NCBI GenBank assembly: GCA_007844125.1
Contig: CM017560.1
Coordinates: forward strand, 3,024,125-3,088,124
Source of the DNA: Sinonovacula constricta
Taxonomy: Eukaryota; Mollusca; Bivalvia; Cardiida; Solecurtidae
Length of the DNA stretch: 64,000 nucleotides
Direction of reading: 5' to 3'
Made by a program: the position numbers and the translations under genes. The notes below the pieces were generated by a model. The model saw nothing but the letters and a program-made list of their open reading frames with translations, did no database searches and had not been told where the DNA came from. Shown piece by piece: positions 45,728 through 56,700 of the stretch; within the stretch, counting starts at the first letter, position 1, and each line of letters begins with the position of its first letter.

Positions 45728-46115
45728 TCATTGGCCGTCTAAAAAGACTTCATCCAAATCTTCGTCTCTCTCAGATATATGACTACCAAGAGTGGCGTCT
45801 ATGTACTGAATTCCTGAATTCATACTCGGACTTTTCCGCACAATAAATCCTGCGTCAGGGTTTAACGTAACGTTTTCGTATTGTGCGTTAGCTGACGGCG
45901 TCTTGCTGCGTCTACGATTGGGTTTCTTCGGCGTCGTCTTCTGGCCTGATCCAGGTGGTCTCCCCACGCCGTCATCGCTACTGACGCTGGTTCCCGGATT
46001 TACCATCTCAAACTCTCCTGTGCTGTCAATGACCCCGCACTGGGATACAGTACTGAAACCCCGCAGAAACAAACGCCGGGTGCCTCGTCGTCCGTACGGA
46101 ACTCGTCGGAATGTT
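45728..46115 (-). CDS. Gene 2 last exon: cytoplasmic tail and stop
   Basis: 388 nt; acceptor TTTACAG; the first base completes a codon (phase 2). Reads [20 protein letters not shown], then an acidic/Gly segment, [37 protein letters not shown] and an acidic end before TGA. High GC3 relative to flanks supports coding. The upstream part of the open frame (to 46198) is intron read-through. Confidence 0.75.
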
Positions 46116-49100
46116 CTGTAAAGAACGAATTGGCGTTGGTTTAATGTCTTACCTTGTTTGCTTATATAATGGTTTGAGATATGCATGCAATAAAGCAAAA
46201 TATCGTATTATATATTTTGCGCCAGTGTCCCTTACAAAATCAAAAACTATTGTGATATCTATTTTACTTCAACCTTTTCATTTTATTCTTATTTTTCATG
46301 TTTGACCATGTCGAATAGCAGCTTCAGATCCAAATAATACATCTGACCGTTTTGGTCTCACGGAAATTTATATTTAATTGCGACACACAAATTTATATGA
46401 ACGCATTTTGGACACGTCCACTTATGTTATAAATTATTATATGTTTTTGTTGTTGATGATGTGTGTGTATGTGTGTGTGTGCGTATATGCGTGGTGCGTG
46501 TGCGTGCGTGCGTGTGTGTGCGTGCGTACGTGTGCGTGTGCATGCGCGTGCGTGTGTGTAAGTGTGTGTGCATGCGTGCGTGTGTGCAAGTACGTGTGCG
46601 TGTGTTTGTCTCTGCGTGTGCGTGTGTGTGCGTGTGTGTTGATGTGTGTGTGTGTGTTTGCGTGTTTGTGTTGAGTGTGTGTGCGTGTGTGTGTTGATGT
46701 GTGTGTGTTGATGTGTGTGCGTGTGTGAGAGTGTGTGTGCATGTGTGTGTGTTGATGTGTGTGCGTGTTTGTGTTGATGTGTGTGCGTGCGTGTGTTGAT
46801 GTTTGTGTGTGAGTGTGTGTGTTGATGTGTGTGCGTGTGTGTGCGTGGGTGTGCGTGTGTGTGCGTGCGTGTGTGTGTGAAGTGCGTGCGCGCGCGCATG
46901 TGTGTGTTGTTGTTTTGTTTTTTGCCGCCCAGAGTGTAATCTGAATCTTTACAATGCTGAAATAAAAGGTGGTCGGTATTAATGATGTTCACGTCCCTGT
47001 TGGTGTTTTTTAAATTATTGTTCAAAATTAGTAATTTACATATCAATGAAAGTTTATGGTCTTTACATGCTAAAGTATCAAAATATACGATTTTGCGCTT
47101 GTATTTATATTTTATTTTATTGCAAACATGGACAAACAATGGCGATCATCGATCGAGAAAAACAAACACGGTAAGGTGACTGGTCTGACGGTCCTACCTA
47201 TTAATTGTTTGATGGTTATACATTGATAAATTAATATAAATTAATTGTCAATCAAGTAATATCAATTAATATCATTAGAATGATAATCACCATACTTTCT
47301 AAACATTGGAAAAACCCGTTTTGGGGCTAAAACCACGATTGTAATAGATGTTTACAGTAAAATTAAATATATATACAGGCATCAACCTTCTGTTAAAGAT
47401 GATATCATACAGCATGCCTTTATCAAATACTATTAACAAAACGTTACACTATTTATACAATATTTTGGTCGTTTTTCTGCAAAGACTCATGCTTATGTCT
47501 AAAAATATTTTGAACACAACCTTAATTGACAGAGAAAACAATTTGTTACAACAAACTGCCCTAAATATTTTTTCTTTCCAAATATTTAAAAGCGCGGATA
47601 GAGATTTTTGATAATATAGATGTCGACATCTGAGCGGATGTTATATAAAGTGATATAAAGGACATCAATTAACAACACTTCGCGGGATCTTCTCAGGTAA
47701 AGATAATATAAATTGTTGTTTGAGAGAGAAAATCTGGTCCAAACTGCCCGATAACTCCTTTAAGCCTTGAAGAAAACACAAACGACTAAAATACATTTAC
47801 CAAACATTTACATTTCTGTCAAGACTAAATGAAAACAGTAATGATTTGAATATCATTATTTATTCTAGATCTGCTGTTAAGTTTACATCCAAACATTTAA
47901 TATGGTGGCATCTCTTCAAGCAAAGCCACTTAAAACTCATTGAGTTGTGTTTATTTGATTACAATTAATTTATTGCTGTACATGTAGTTGACCTACCCCC
48001 TCTTGTAGGCCAGTATACAACATATGATGACAATACATATAAGGATCCCAGCTGCTATACTGACTCCGATGTACACCATCACTGGAAAGAGATCATTAGA
48101 AAGAAAGATAGATAATATCCTACAACCAGTGTACTAAATGATCTCCAAACTTATCAAGGATGTCCTTGTATATCCTCTAAGGAAATCTACATTGTCAGTG
48201 ACAACTAGAACGCGTATGAGTAGTGATTCGTTATATATGTTTATGTATCAAGTCACTTATGTTGTGCGTAATTACTTCGTGTGTCCTTGTCAATTGTTCG
48301 ATAAATATTAAAATTTATTAGTCAGTTAATGTTTAATTATTACTGAAAAACGGGGGTGCCCGTGGCTGAGCGGTTAAAGTCGCTGACATGAAGCTCCCCA
48401 GCCCCTCACCGCGTGGGTTCGAGTCTGGGTCGGGTCGAGAACTTTCATATGGGGAGGTTTTCCAGCTAACCTGCGATGCGCTGGTAGCTATAAGTCTTCC
48501 TTCGCCAATAATTACGTTGCCGGTAAGACCATAATTGTGTCTGTGCGATGTAACGCAAAACTTACAAACATTACTGAAAAACAAGTTAAGAGAAGGATGG
48601 TTTGTGACATCATACTTTACAGAATACTGTCCCAGACCAAAGAACTTACAACGGTTGTTAAAGTCCGATGCTGCATATGGAATGGCACCTGTAACTGAAA
48701 GATAGATAACAAATAAGAAAACAGCATTTTACTTAATGTACATGTATTGCAAGATAGCACATTTTATTGTTGATTCCGACCCCCATCCCCCACCCCCACC
48801 CCACCCCCATCATACACCCCCAACACACAAGAAAAACAACATAAAAATAAACACAAACAACACAAACAACAACAACAACAACAAACGACCAAAGCAAACA
48901 CTTTCTTATATCTGGATATTCAAAACAATAATTACATACGATCACTTGATTATATATTGAAATCCTGTCTTTCAAAAGAGTGTGTTTCCAAAAAGACTTT
49001 AGTAAAGATTTGGAGAATAAAAACACGTGGCTGCGAAAAAACCTACCATCACTCCAAGTACATGCCGTCGACCAGTCTTTACTTTTTACAACAGATTGGT

Positions 49101-49173
49101 TGGCTTCGGGCGGTACATTTTTATTAAAATTAAACTCCAATAACAGCCATATATGGTAAAGAAAGAATTTCAT
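45728..49173 (-). CDS. Gene 2 (spliced): small single-pass membrane protein with Tyr-containing tail
   Basis: Exons in transcript order: 49173..49047, 48688..48650, 48081..47997, 46115..45728. These sum to 639 nt, 212 residues plus stop, with phases 1, 1 and 2 matching at each junction. It has a hydrophobic N-terminus (possible signal), an ectodomain of roughly 40 residues with one Cys, a transmembrane helix, then about 130 cytoplasmic residues. I do not recognise the family. The tail's basic stretch and QYENV and IQYIDATL sites suggest phosphotyrosine signalling or sorting, by inference only. An acceptor-like TTTTTTTTAG just before TTAATG (49177-49186) means the first exon may be internal, with the start elsewhere. 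Confidence 0.6.
46450..46910. repeat. (GT)n-rich compound microsatellite
   Basis: About 460 bp of GTGTGC/GTGTGT with a recurring GTGTTGATGTGTGTGCGT motif. On the gene 2 strand this is a CA-repeat tract 330 nt before the last exon's acceptor. The long His/Thr and Cys/Val open frames here are artefacts. Confidence 0.95.
46911..47996. other. Gene 2 intron 3, remainder
   Basis: AT-rich, no exon seen. Confidence 0.5.
47997..48081 (-). CDS. Gene 2 exon: transmembrane helix
   Basis: 85 nt, acceptor CTTTCCAG, donor GTAGGT. In phase 1 it reads [20 protein letters not shown] then CILAYKRG: about 23 hydrophobic residues ending in a basic stop-transfer. It leaves two bases (phase 2), exactly what the last exon needs. 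Confidence 0.75.
48339..48582 (+). mobile_element. tRNA-derived SINE with 13-bp target duplication
   Basis: ATTACTGAAAAAC repeats perfectly at 48339-48351 and 48570-48582. Between them lie 218 bp opening GGGGGTGCCCGTGGCTGAGC with A box GTGGCTGAGCGGTTA and B box GGGTTCGAGTC, followed by a body of about 130 bp. Intron 2 of gene 2, opposite strand. Confidence 0.9.
48650..48688 (-). CDS. Gene 2 exon: short ectodomain segment
   Basis: 39-nt phase 1-1 exon, acceptor AGTTACAG, donor GTAAG, reading [14 protein letters not shown] second acceptor 6 nt upstream (TTTCAG) would also keep frame. Small, so moderately sure. Confidence 0.55.
48780..48822 (-). promoter_or_regulatory. G-quadruplex-prone tract in gene 2 intron 1
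   Basis: Plus strand is a run of C4-C5 blocks separated by 1-3 bases; the gene strand therefore has six G-runs with short loops. It would also be present in the transcript. Function unknown. Confidence 0.5.
49047..49173 (-). CDS. Gene 2 first recognised coding exon
   Basis: Reads [16 protein letters not shown], then [18 protein letters not shown] and STACTWSD with G before donor GTAGG. The N-terminus could be a signal peptide, though it lacks a clear cleavage site. NQS is an N-glycosylation sequon. May extend to 49176 if it is an internal exon. Confidence 0.55.
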
Positions 49174-49176
49174 TAA

Positions 49177-50250
49177 CTAAAAAAAACATGTGTATTTATA
49201 TTATATGGAAAGTTTTTGAAAGTTAGAATAAAAGAATATATTAATTCATATTATTTCACATTAGTATTATTGTGCTTAGTGCGTTAACGAGGCTGTTGTC
49301 TTACTCCCAGTTGTTTACATTTCAATGTCAAACAGTAAATATTGACTCATTTTAGGACAGTATCCACCAACCATTCTTAAGAAAGAATTGCTCAAATCAT
49401 GGATTTCAATTCACAATATCTTCATTATGTATTTAGCTACATGTCTGTATTTTTGCAGGACACTTTAACTTTGCTACTTTCAGCTTAAAGTCACATTGAA
49501 ACTTCATAAATAAGCTTATTGATGTTGGTAAAAAATGTGACTTGGGCTTAACTCTTGACTTAGGGTTAAGAATGGTTGGTGAATACAGGCCTTAATTTGC
49601 TGGTATAATCTTTGACATACGACCAAATGTCATGTATGTAAGTTGGAAGCGAAAACAAAATGTCTAATGTAAACAGCCAGAAGAGAAATTCATTAAGTCA
49701 CTGCATTTTTTTGACGAGGGGCCCTTCTTGAAAATGGTCGTCTTTGAAAAGCATGCTCTTGCTCTTAAAAGTGTTGGCATACCATCGCACCATAAATACA
49801 CAGGAAAGCACAAATAGTTCCCAGTGGAATGTGTTCCTTTTTTTTTCAAAATCAGAAATCAGAATATTGTATTGGGTTAAAATGATTTATCCGGGCCATG
49901 TGGACAATTCTGTACTAGCTCGAGTATATGGTGTCACAGCTGTACGAGTTTCGCTTAAACGCACCCTTGACACCTGTCTTAAAGTATTGCCAATGTGTTT
50001 TCTCTGTAGATTGCAATCTTCTACTCTTATTATCTCACACATATTTAGCATTCTATATTCTGGTAACCTTTTTGGACTACATAATCTTCATGCAATCCAA
50101 TTAATGCAACCTTACCATATATAAGAGTCGGCACTTAGAAATATGGGTCGTACATATATATTTAATGTGAATGTTTTTCTCACTCTCTACCATCGGCTCA
50201 TACATTCACCTCTGTTATTGGCTCACGTAATGTCGGGACTACTTTCGATC
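49177..50250. other. Non-coding stretch right of gene 2
   Basis: No supported gene. Two inverted copies of a CACCAACCATTCTTAA-type sequence at 49364-49383 and 49565-49584 suggest ends of a small element of about 220 bp. Open frames near 49744-50124 have no support. Confidence 0.4.
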
Positions 50251-50276
50251 CACGTGACTTTCAAAAAAGTCACATG
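50251..50276. promoter_or_regulatory. Paired E-boxes in an inverted repeat
   Basis: CACGTG at 50251 and CACATG at 50271, with GTGACTTT and AAAGTCAC forming an 8-bp inverted repeat between them. Lies directly before the plus-strand frame at 50286. Confidence 0.35.
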
Positions 50277-50285
50277 ATATTAAAG

Positions 50286-50462
50286 ATGGTAACACCGGTG
50301 AAACGGGAAGTTGTTTGTTTTATTTGTAGAAACAAGAACCCAAGAAATTATAGTTTAGACAGCAAGAAAGCAAAAGAAGATAATTTTATAAGAAAACTTT
50401 CACTTAGGTCAATGCCTCCCTCTGTTTATGTTTTAAAACCAAGTTCTTGTCGTATTTCTTAA
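50286..50462 (+). CDS. Possible first exon or small protein with CxxC motif
   Basis: Reads MVTPVKREVVCFICRNKNPR, then a Lys/Ser-rich segment to SSCRIS and stop. The VVCFICRNKNPRNY part looks like the start of a Cys-rich zinc-binding module, and a usable donor (TTAG|GTCAAT) lies near 50409. Unrecognised; could be chance. Confidence 0.25.
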   Translation: MVTPVKREVVCFICRNKNPRNYSLDSKKAKEDNFIRKLSLRSMPPSVYVLKPSSCRIS

Positions 50463-50989
50463 CTGCCTCGTAGATGTTTATTCATTTTATGTAGACGTAT
50501 TATTTTAATTTGAAAATATCCTTAAAATAACACTTTAAAATTTCCGTCAAAAATCTTGACGTGAGCCCATTGCAGAGGTGTCTTAGAGAGGAACGAACGT
50601 CAACTCTGCATGGGAGATTGTGTTTTTCTATTGAATCCTAGATCAGTGTTTCCTGCCATGTCTATGGCACACTTGTTTTCATTCGTATAAGAGACAAATC
50701 TCCATTCCGGAACCACGTGTCGGCACTTCCGGTTGATTCGCCTCTTACATGCTGTTAGAAATGATAAGTGTTTCCTTAGTTATCTCACAACAATATGTTT
50801 GATATAAGAACTTCCAATACATACTCGGGCGATAATTACGATCCGCACACTATATTTTAACGAAAATTATTTTTTCTCTTTATCCCACACAAGATATTAT
50901 GCGCAAATGGGGGCGTAACGGTTAGCTATATGTATTATTAGTGAGCAGAATAAACGTTATATTCGACTAGTACTACACAATTATATAGG
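50463..50989. other. Stretch with promoter-like motifs
   Basis: Locally CpG-richer around 50570-50745, with an E-box (CACGTG at 50714-50719) and an ETS-type CACTTCCGG nearby at 50726-50734. No exon seen. Confidence 0.3.
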
Positions 50990-52995
50990 CTAACACACAC
51001 AATGTTATGAGCAAACACGTCGTGACGGTCAAGGTCAAGCTTTGTTAAATAATATCAACCAAGATGGCGTGAACGTCAAGGTCAGGCTTTGTAAAATCGT
51101 TTCAGCAATGTAAACGTGACGGTCACGTTCAAGCATTGTAAGATAATGTCAGAGCAAAATTGGCGTAATGATTAAGTTCAAGCTTTTTAAGGAAATATTA
51201 GCCAAAATGGCGTGACGGTCAAGGTCAGGCTTTGTAAGATTAAATTAGCAAAGACTGCGTAACGGTCGGAGTCAATAGTTGTAAGATCATTTCAGCAAAG
51301 ATGATGTGTCAGTCATTGTCATGTTTTTGTAAAATAATATCGACCGTGATGGCGTAACGGTCAATGTCGGGCTTCGGACGATATTATCAACAAAGATGAA
51401 CTGACGGTCAAGGTCAGTTTTTTTTGTAAGACAATATGAGCAAATATGGTTTGACGGTCAATGCCAGTTATTGTAAGACAATAGGAGCCGAGATGGTTTG
51501 ACGGTCAAAGTCAGGTTTTGTAAGACAATATGAGCAAAGATAGTTTGACGGTCAAGGTCAGTCTTTGTAAGACAATATAAGCAGAGACGGTTGACGGTCA
51601 AGGCCAGTTATTGTAAGACAATAGAAGCAGAGACGGTTGACGGTCAAGGCCAGTTATTGTAAGATAATATAAGCAGAGACGGTTGACGGTCAAGGCCAGT
51701 TATTGTAAGACAATATTTAAGCAGAGACGGTTGACGGTCAATGCCAGTTATTGTAAGACAATATAAGCAGAGACGGTTGACGGTCAGTGCCAGTTATTGT
51801 AAGACAATATAGGCAAAGACGGTTGACGGTCAATGCCAGTCTTTGTAAGACAATATAAGCAGAGACGGTTGACGGTCAGTGCCAGTTTTTGTAAGACAAT
51901 ATAAGCAAAGACGGTTGACGGTCAATGCCAGTCTTTGTAAGACAATATAAGCAGAGACGGTTGACGGTCAATGCCAGTCTTTGTAAGACAATATAAGCAG
52001 AGACGGTTGACGGTCAATGCCAGTCTTTGTAAGACAATATAAGCAAAGACGGTTGACGGTCAATGCCAGTCTTTGTAAGACAATATAAGCAGAGACGGTT
52101 GACGGTCAATGCCAGTTTTTGTAAGACAATATAAGCAAAGACGGTTGACGGTCAATGCCAGTCTTTGTAAGACAATATAAGCAGAGACGGTTGACGGTCA
52201 GTGCCAGTTATTGTAAGACAATATAAGCAGAGACGGTTGACGGTCAATGCCAGTTATTGTAAGACAATAGGAGCCGAGATGGTTTGACGGTCAAGGTCAG
52301 TCTTTGTAAGACAATATAAGCAGAGACGGTTGACGGTCAATGTCAGTTTTTGTAAGACAATATAAGCAGAGACGGTTGACGGTCAAGGCCAGTTATTGTA
52401 AGACAATATAAGCAGAGACGGTTGACGGTCAATGCCAGTTATTGTAAGACAATAGGAGCCGAGATGGTTTGACGGTCAAGGTCAGTCTTTGTAAGACAAT
52501 ATAAGCAAAGACGGTTGACGGTCAATGCCAGTCTTTGTAAGACAATATAAGCAGAGACGGTTGACGGTCAATGCCAGTTATTGTAAGACAATATAAGCAG
52601 AGACGGTTGACGGTCAATGCCAGTTATTGTAAGACAATAGGAGCCGAGATGGTTTGACGGTCAAGGTCAGTCTTTGTAAGACAATATAAGCAGAGACGGT
52701 TGACGGTCAATGCCAGTCTTTGTAAGACAATATAAGCAGAGACGGTTGACGGTCAAGGCCAGTTATTGTAAGACAATATAAGCAGAGACAGTTGACGGTC
52801 AAGGTTAGTTTTTGTAAGACAATATAAGCAGAGACGGTTGACGGTCAATGCCAGTTATTGTAAGACAATAGGAGCCGAGATGGTTTGACGGTCAAGGTCA
52901 GTCTTTGTAAGACAATAGGAGCAGAGATGGTTTGACAGTCAAGGTCAGTATTTATATGACAATATGAGCAAAGATGGTGTGCCGGTCAAGGTCAG
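50990..52995. repeat. Satellite block 1: 46-bp units
   Basis: Head-to-tail units with core GTAAGACAATATAAGCAGAG and ACGGTTGACGGTCAATGCCA. Units at the left edge (50990-51500) are strongly diverged; those from 51580 on are near-identical at 46 bp. Confidence 0.95.
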
Positions 52996-53793
52996 TGTTA
53001 TGTACAGTAGTACGCCAGCGTTAAAGGTTACGCTAGTCAGGTTAAGGGGTTGTTTGTCGTAGAAGTCATGACGTAGTTCGCATGACGTATTTCGCATGAC
53101 GTAGCATTCGCGTAACTGCTAGAAAGAAAAGAATCATGCTAGAAATTTCATTTGTTTATTTTTAATTGGGTTGCGTGAATGTTCTGGAGACTTCTGCGTT
53201 CAAGAAATTCTTTGGGTCTGTATAAGGGCTTGTAAGCCGATTTAAGTTTGATCTTTGGATATAAAGTTTGGACATGGAGTTTAGACATATACTTTGAAAA
53301 TACTTGCAGCTTCTATATTAAATCTTTCTGTATTGGAACTTACGTCGACTTATTACATTCTTCAGTGATATAAATATTAAAGTGTTGGATTTGGAATTAT
53401 ATTAAATTCTTCAGTGATATAAATATTAAAGTGTTGGATTTGAAATTATATTAATTACATTCGTGTATTGTTCTACCTTTGGATTATTTCAACTGTGCCT
53501 CTCTACGAGGACATTCTACCCAAAACTCTTGAGGATTATTCGACGTTGGGTTATTAACTGTTAAAGGGCACCTCCTAAAGGGACAAACTGTAAACTTACA
53601 TTTATTTTGTATTCTCAAGTTTTGTCTGATATATTTGTTATTTTTGTGTTACGCCATAGATTTAAAGGTTTATTAAAATAAAACAGTATTGTAATACTTT
53701 GTTGCTGGCTTGTCCTTTCTGTTACACCATTTCGTCGTTTAGTAAACGTGCCATTTTATAAATAAATCTTAAACAGCGACACCGGTCGTAACA
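52996..53793. mobile_element. Solo LTR, 798 bp, inside the satellite
   Basis: Starts TGTTATG and ends CGTAACA (TG...CA with short inverted ends), with the 5-bp target duplication GTCAG at 52991-52995 and 53794-53798. It has AATAAA near 53678 and an internal direct duplication of about 45 bp (53358-53455). No internal retrotransposon genes remain, so it looks like an LTR left by recombination. A Ty3/gypsy-type origin is likely from the 5-bp duplication and size, but unproven. Confidence 0.85.
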
Positions 53794-56700
53794 GTCAGTC
53801 TTAGTGAGACAATATAAACAAAGACGGTTTAACGGTCAAGGTCAGTCTTTGTAAGACAATATAAGCAAAGATGGCGTGACGGTCAAAGTCAGGTTTTGTA
53901 AGACAAAATGAGCAAAGATGGCGTGACGGTCAAAGTCAGGTTTTGTAAGACAATATGAGCAAAGACAGTTTGACGGTCAAGGTCAGTCTTTGTAAGACAA
54001 TATAAGCAAAGATGGCGTGACGGTCAAAGTCAGGTTTTGTAAGACAATATGAGCAAAGATAGTTTGACGGTCAAGGTCGATCTTTGTAAGACAATATAAG
54101 CAAAGATGGTTTGACGGTCAAGGTCAGTCTTTGTAAGACAATATAAACAAAGATGGTTTGACGGTCAAGGTCGATCTTTGTAAGACAATATAAGCAAAGA
54201 TGGTTTGACGGTCAAGGTCAGTCTTTGTAAGACAATATAAGCAAAGATGGCGTGACGGTCAAAGTCAGGTTTTGTAAGACAATATGAGCAAAGATGGCGT
54301 GACGGTCAAAGTCAGGTTTTGTAAGACAATATGAGCAAAGATAGTTTGACGGTCAAGGTCAGTCTTTGTAAGACAATATAAGCAAAGATGGCGTGACGGT
54401 CAAAGTCAGGTTTTGTAAGACAATATGAGCAAAGATAGTTTGACGGTCAAGGTCGATCTTTGTAAGACAATATAAGCAAAGATGGTTTGACGGTCAAGGT
54501 CAGTCTTTGTAAGACAATATAAGCAAAGATTGTTTGACGGTCAAGGTGGATCTTTGTAAGACAATATAAGCAAAGATGGTTTGACGGTCAAGGTCAGTCT
54601 TTGTAAGACAATATAAGCAAAGATGGTTTGACGGTCAAGGTCAGTCTTTGTAAGACAATATAAACAAAGATGGTTTGACGGTCAAGGTCGATCTTTGTAA
54701 GACAATATGAGCAAAGATGGTTTGACGGTCAAGGTCAGTCTTTGTAAGACAATATAAACAAAGATGGCGTGACGGTCAAAGTCAGATTTTGTAAGACAAT
54801 ATGAGCAAAGATGGTTTGACGGTCAAGGTCGATCTTTGTAAGACAATATAAGCAAAGATGGTGTGACGGTCAAAGTCAGGTTTTGTAAGACAATATGAGC
54901 AAAGATGGTTTGCCGGTCAAGGTCGATCTTTGTAAGACAATATAAGCAAAGATGGCGTGACGGTCAAAGTCAGGCTTTGTAAGACAATATGAGCAAAGAT
55001 GGTTTGACGGTCAAGGTCGATCTTTGTAAGACAATATAAACATAGATGGTTTGACGGTCAAGGTCGATCTTTGTAAGACAATATAAGCAAAGATGGCGTG
55101 ACGGTCAAGGTCAGTCTTTGTAAGACAATATAAGCAAAGATGGTTTGACGGTCAAGGTGGATCTTTGTAAGACAATATAAGCAAAGATGGTTTGACGGTC
55201 AAGGTCAGTCTTTGTAAGACAATATAAACAAAGATGGTTTGACGGTCAAGGTCGATCTTTGTAAGACAATATAAGCAAAGATGGTTTGACGGTCAAGGTC
55301 AGTCTTTGTAAGACAATATAAGCAAAGATGGCGTGACGGTCAAAGTCAGGTTTTGTAAGACAATATGAGCAAAGATGGTTTGACGGTCAAGGTCGATCTT
55401 TGTAAGACAATATAAGCAAAGATGGCGTGACGGTCAAAATCAGGTTTTGTAAGACAATATGAGCAAAGATGGTTTGACGGTCAAGGTCGATCTTTGTAAG
55501 ACAATATAAGTAAAGATGGCGTGACGGTCAAAGCAGGCTTTGTAAGACAATATGAGCAAAGATGGTTTGACGGTCAAGGTCGATCTTTGTAAGACAATAT
55601 AAGCAAAGATGGCGTGACGGTCAAAGTCAGGTTTTGTAAGACAATATAAGCAAAGATGGCGTGACGGTCAAAGTCAGGTTTTGTAAGACAATATGAGCAA
55701 AGATGATTTGACGGTCAAGGTCGATCTTTGTAAGACAATATAAGCAAAGATGGTTTGACGGTCAAGGTCGATCTTTGTAAGACAATATAAGCAAAGATGG
55801 TTTGACAGTCAAGGTCAGTCTTTGTAAGACAATATGAGCAAAGATGGTTTGACAGTCAAGGTCGATCTTTGTAAGACAATATAAGCAAAGATGGTTTGAC
55901 GGTCAAGGTCGATCTTTGTAAGACAATATAAGCAAAGATGGTTTGACGGTCAAGGTCAGTCTTTGTAAGACAATATAAGCAAAGATGGCGTGACGGTCAA
56001 AGTCAGGTTTTGTAAGACAATATGAGCAAAGATGGCGTGACGGTCAAAGTCAGGTTTTGTAAGACAATATGAGCAAAGATAGTTTGACGGTCAAGGTCAG
56101 TCTTTGTAAGACAATATAAGCAAAGATGGCGTGACGGTCAAAGTCAGGTTTTGTAAGACAATATGAGCAAAGATAGTTTGACGGTCAAGGTCGATCTTTG
56201 TAAGACAATATAAGCAAAGATGGTTTGACGGTCAAGGTCAGTCTTTGTAAGACAATATAAGCAAAGATTGTTTGACGGTCAAGGTGGATCTTTGTAAGAC
56301 AATATAAGCAAAGATGGTTTGACGGTCAAGGTCAGTCTTTGTAAGACAATATAAGCAAAGATGGTTTGACGGTCAAGGTCAGTCTTTGTAAGACAATATA
56401 AACAAAGATGGTTTGACGGTCAAGGTCGATCTTTGTAAGACAATATAAGCAAAGATGGTTTGACGGTCAAGGTCAGTCTTTGTAAGACAATATAAGCAAA
56501 GATGGCGTGACGGTCAAAGTCAGATTTTGTAAGACAATATGAGCAAAGATGGTTTGACGGTCAAGGTCGATCTTTGTAAGACAATATAAGCAAAGATGGC
56601 GTGACGGTCAAAGTCAGGTTTTGTAAGACAATATGAGCAAAGATGGTTTGACGGTCAAGGTCGATCTTTGTAAGACAATATAAGCAAAGATGGCGTGACG

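Noticed and set aside
46378..47139. His/Thr-rich and Cys/Val-rich proteins
   Set aside because: Translation of a GT/CA microsatellite.
48333..48584. 83-codon minus-strand frame
   Set aside because: Lies entirely within the SINE, antisense to it.
49744..50124. 126-codon plus-strand frame
   Set aside because: No domain, no codon bias, AT-rich; not supported.
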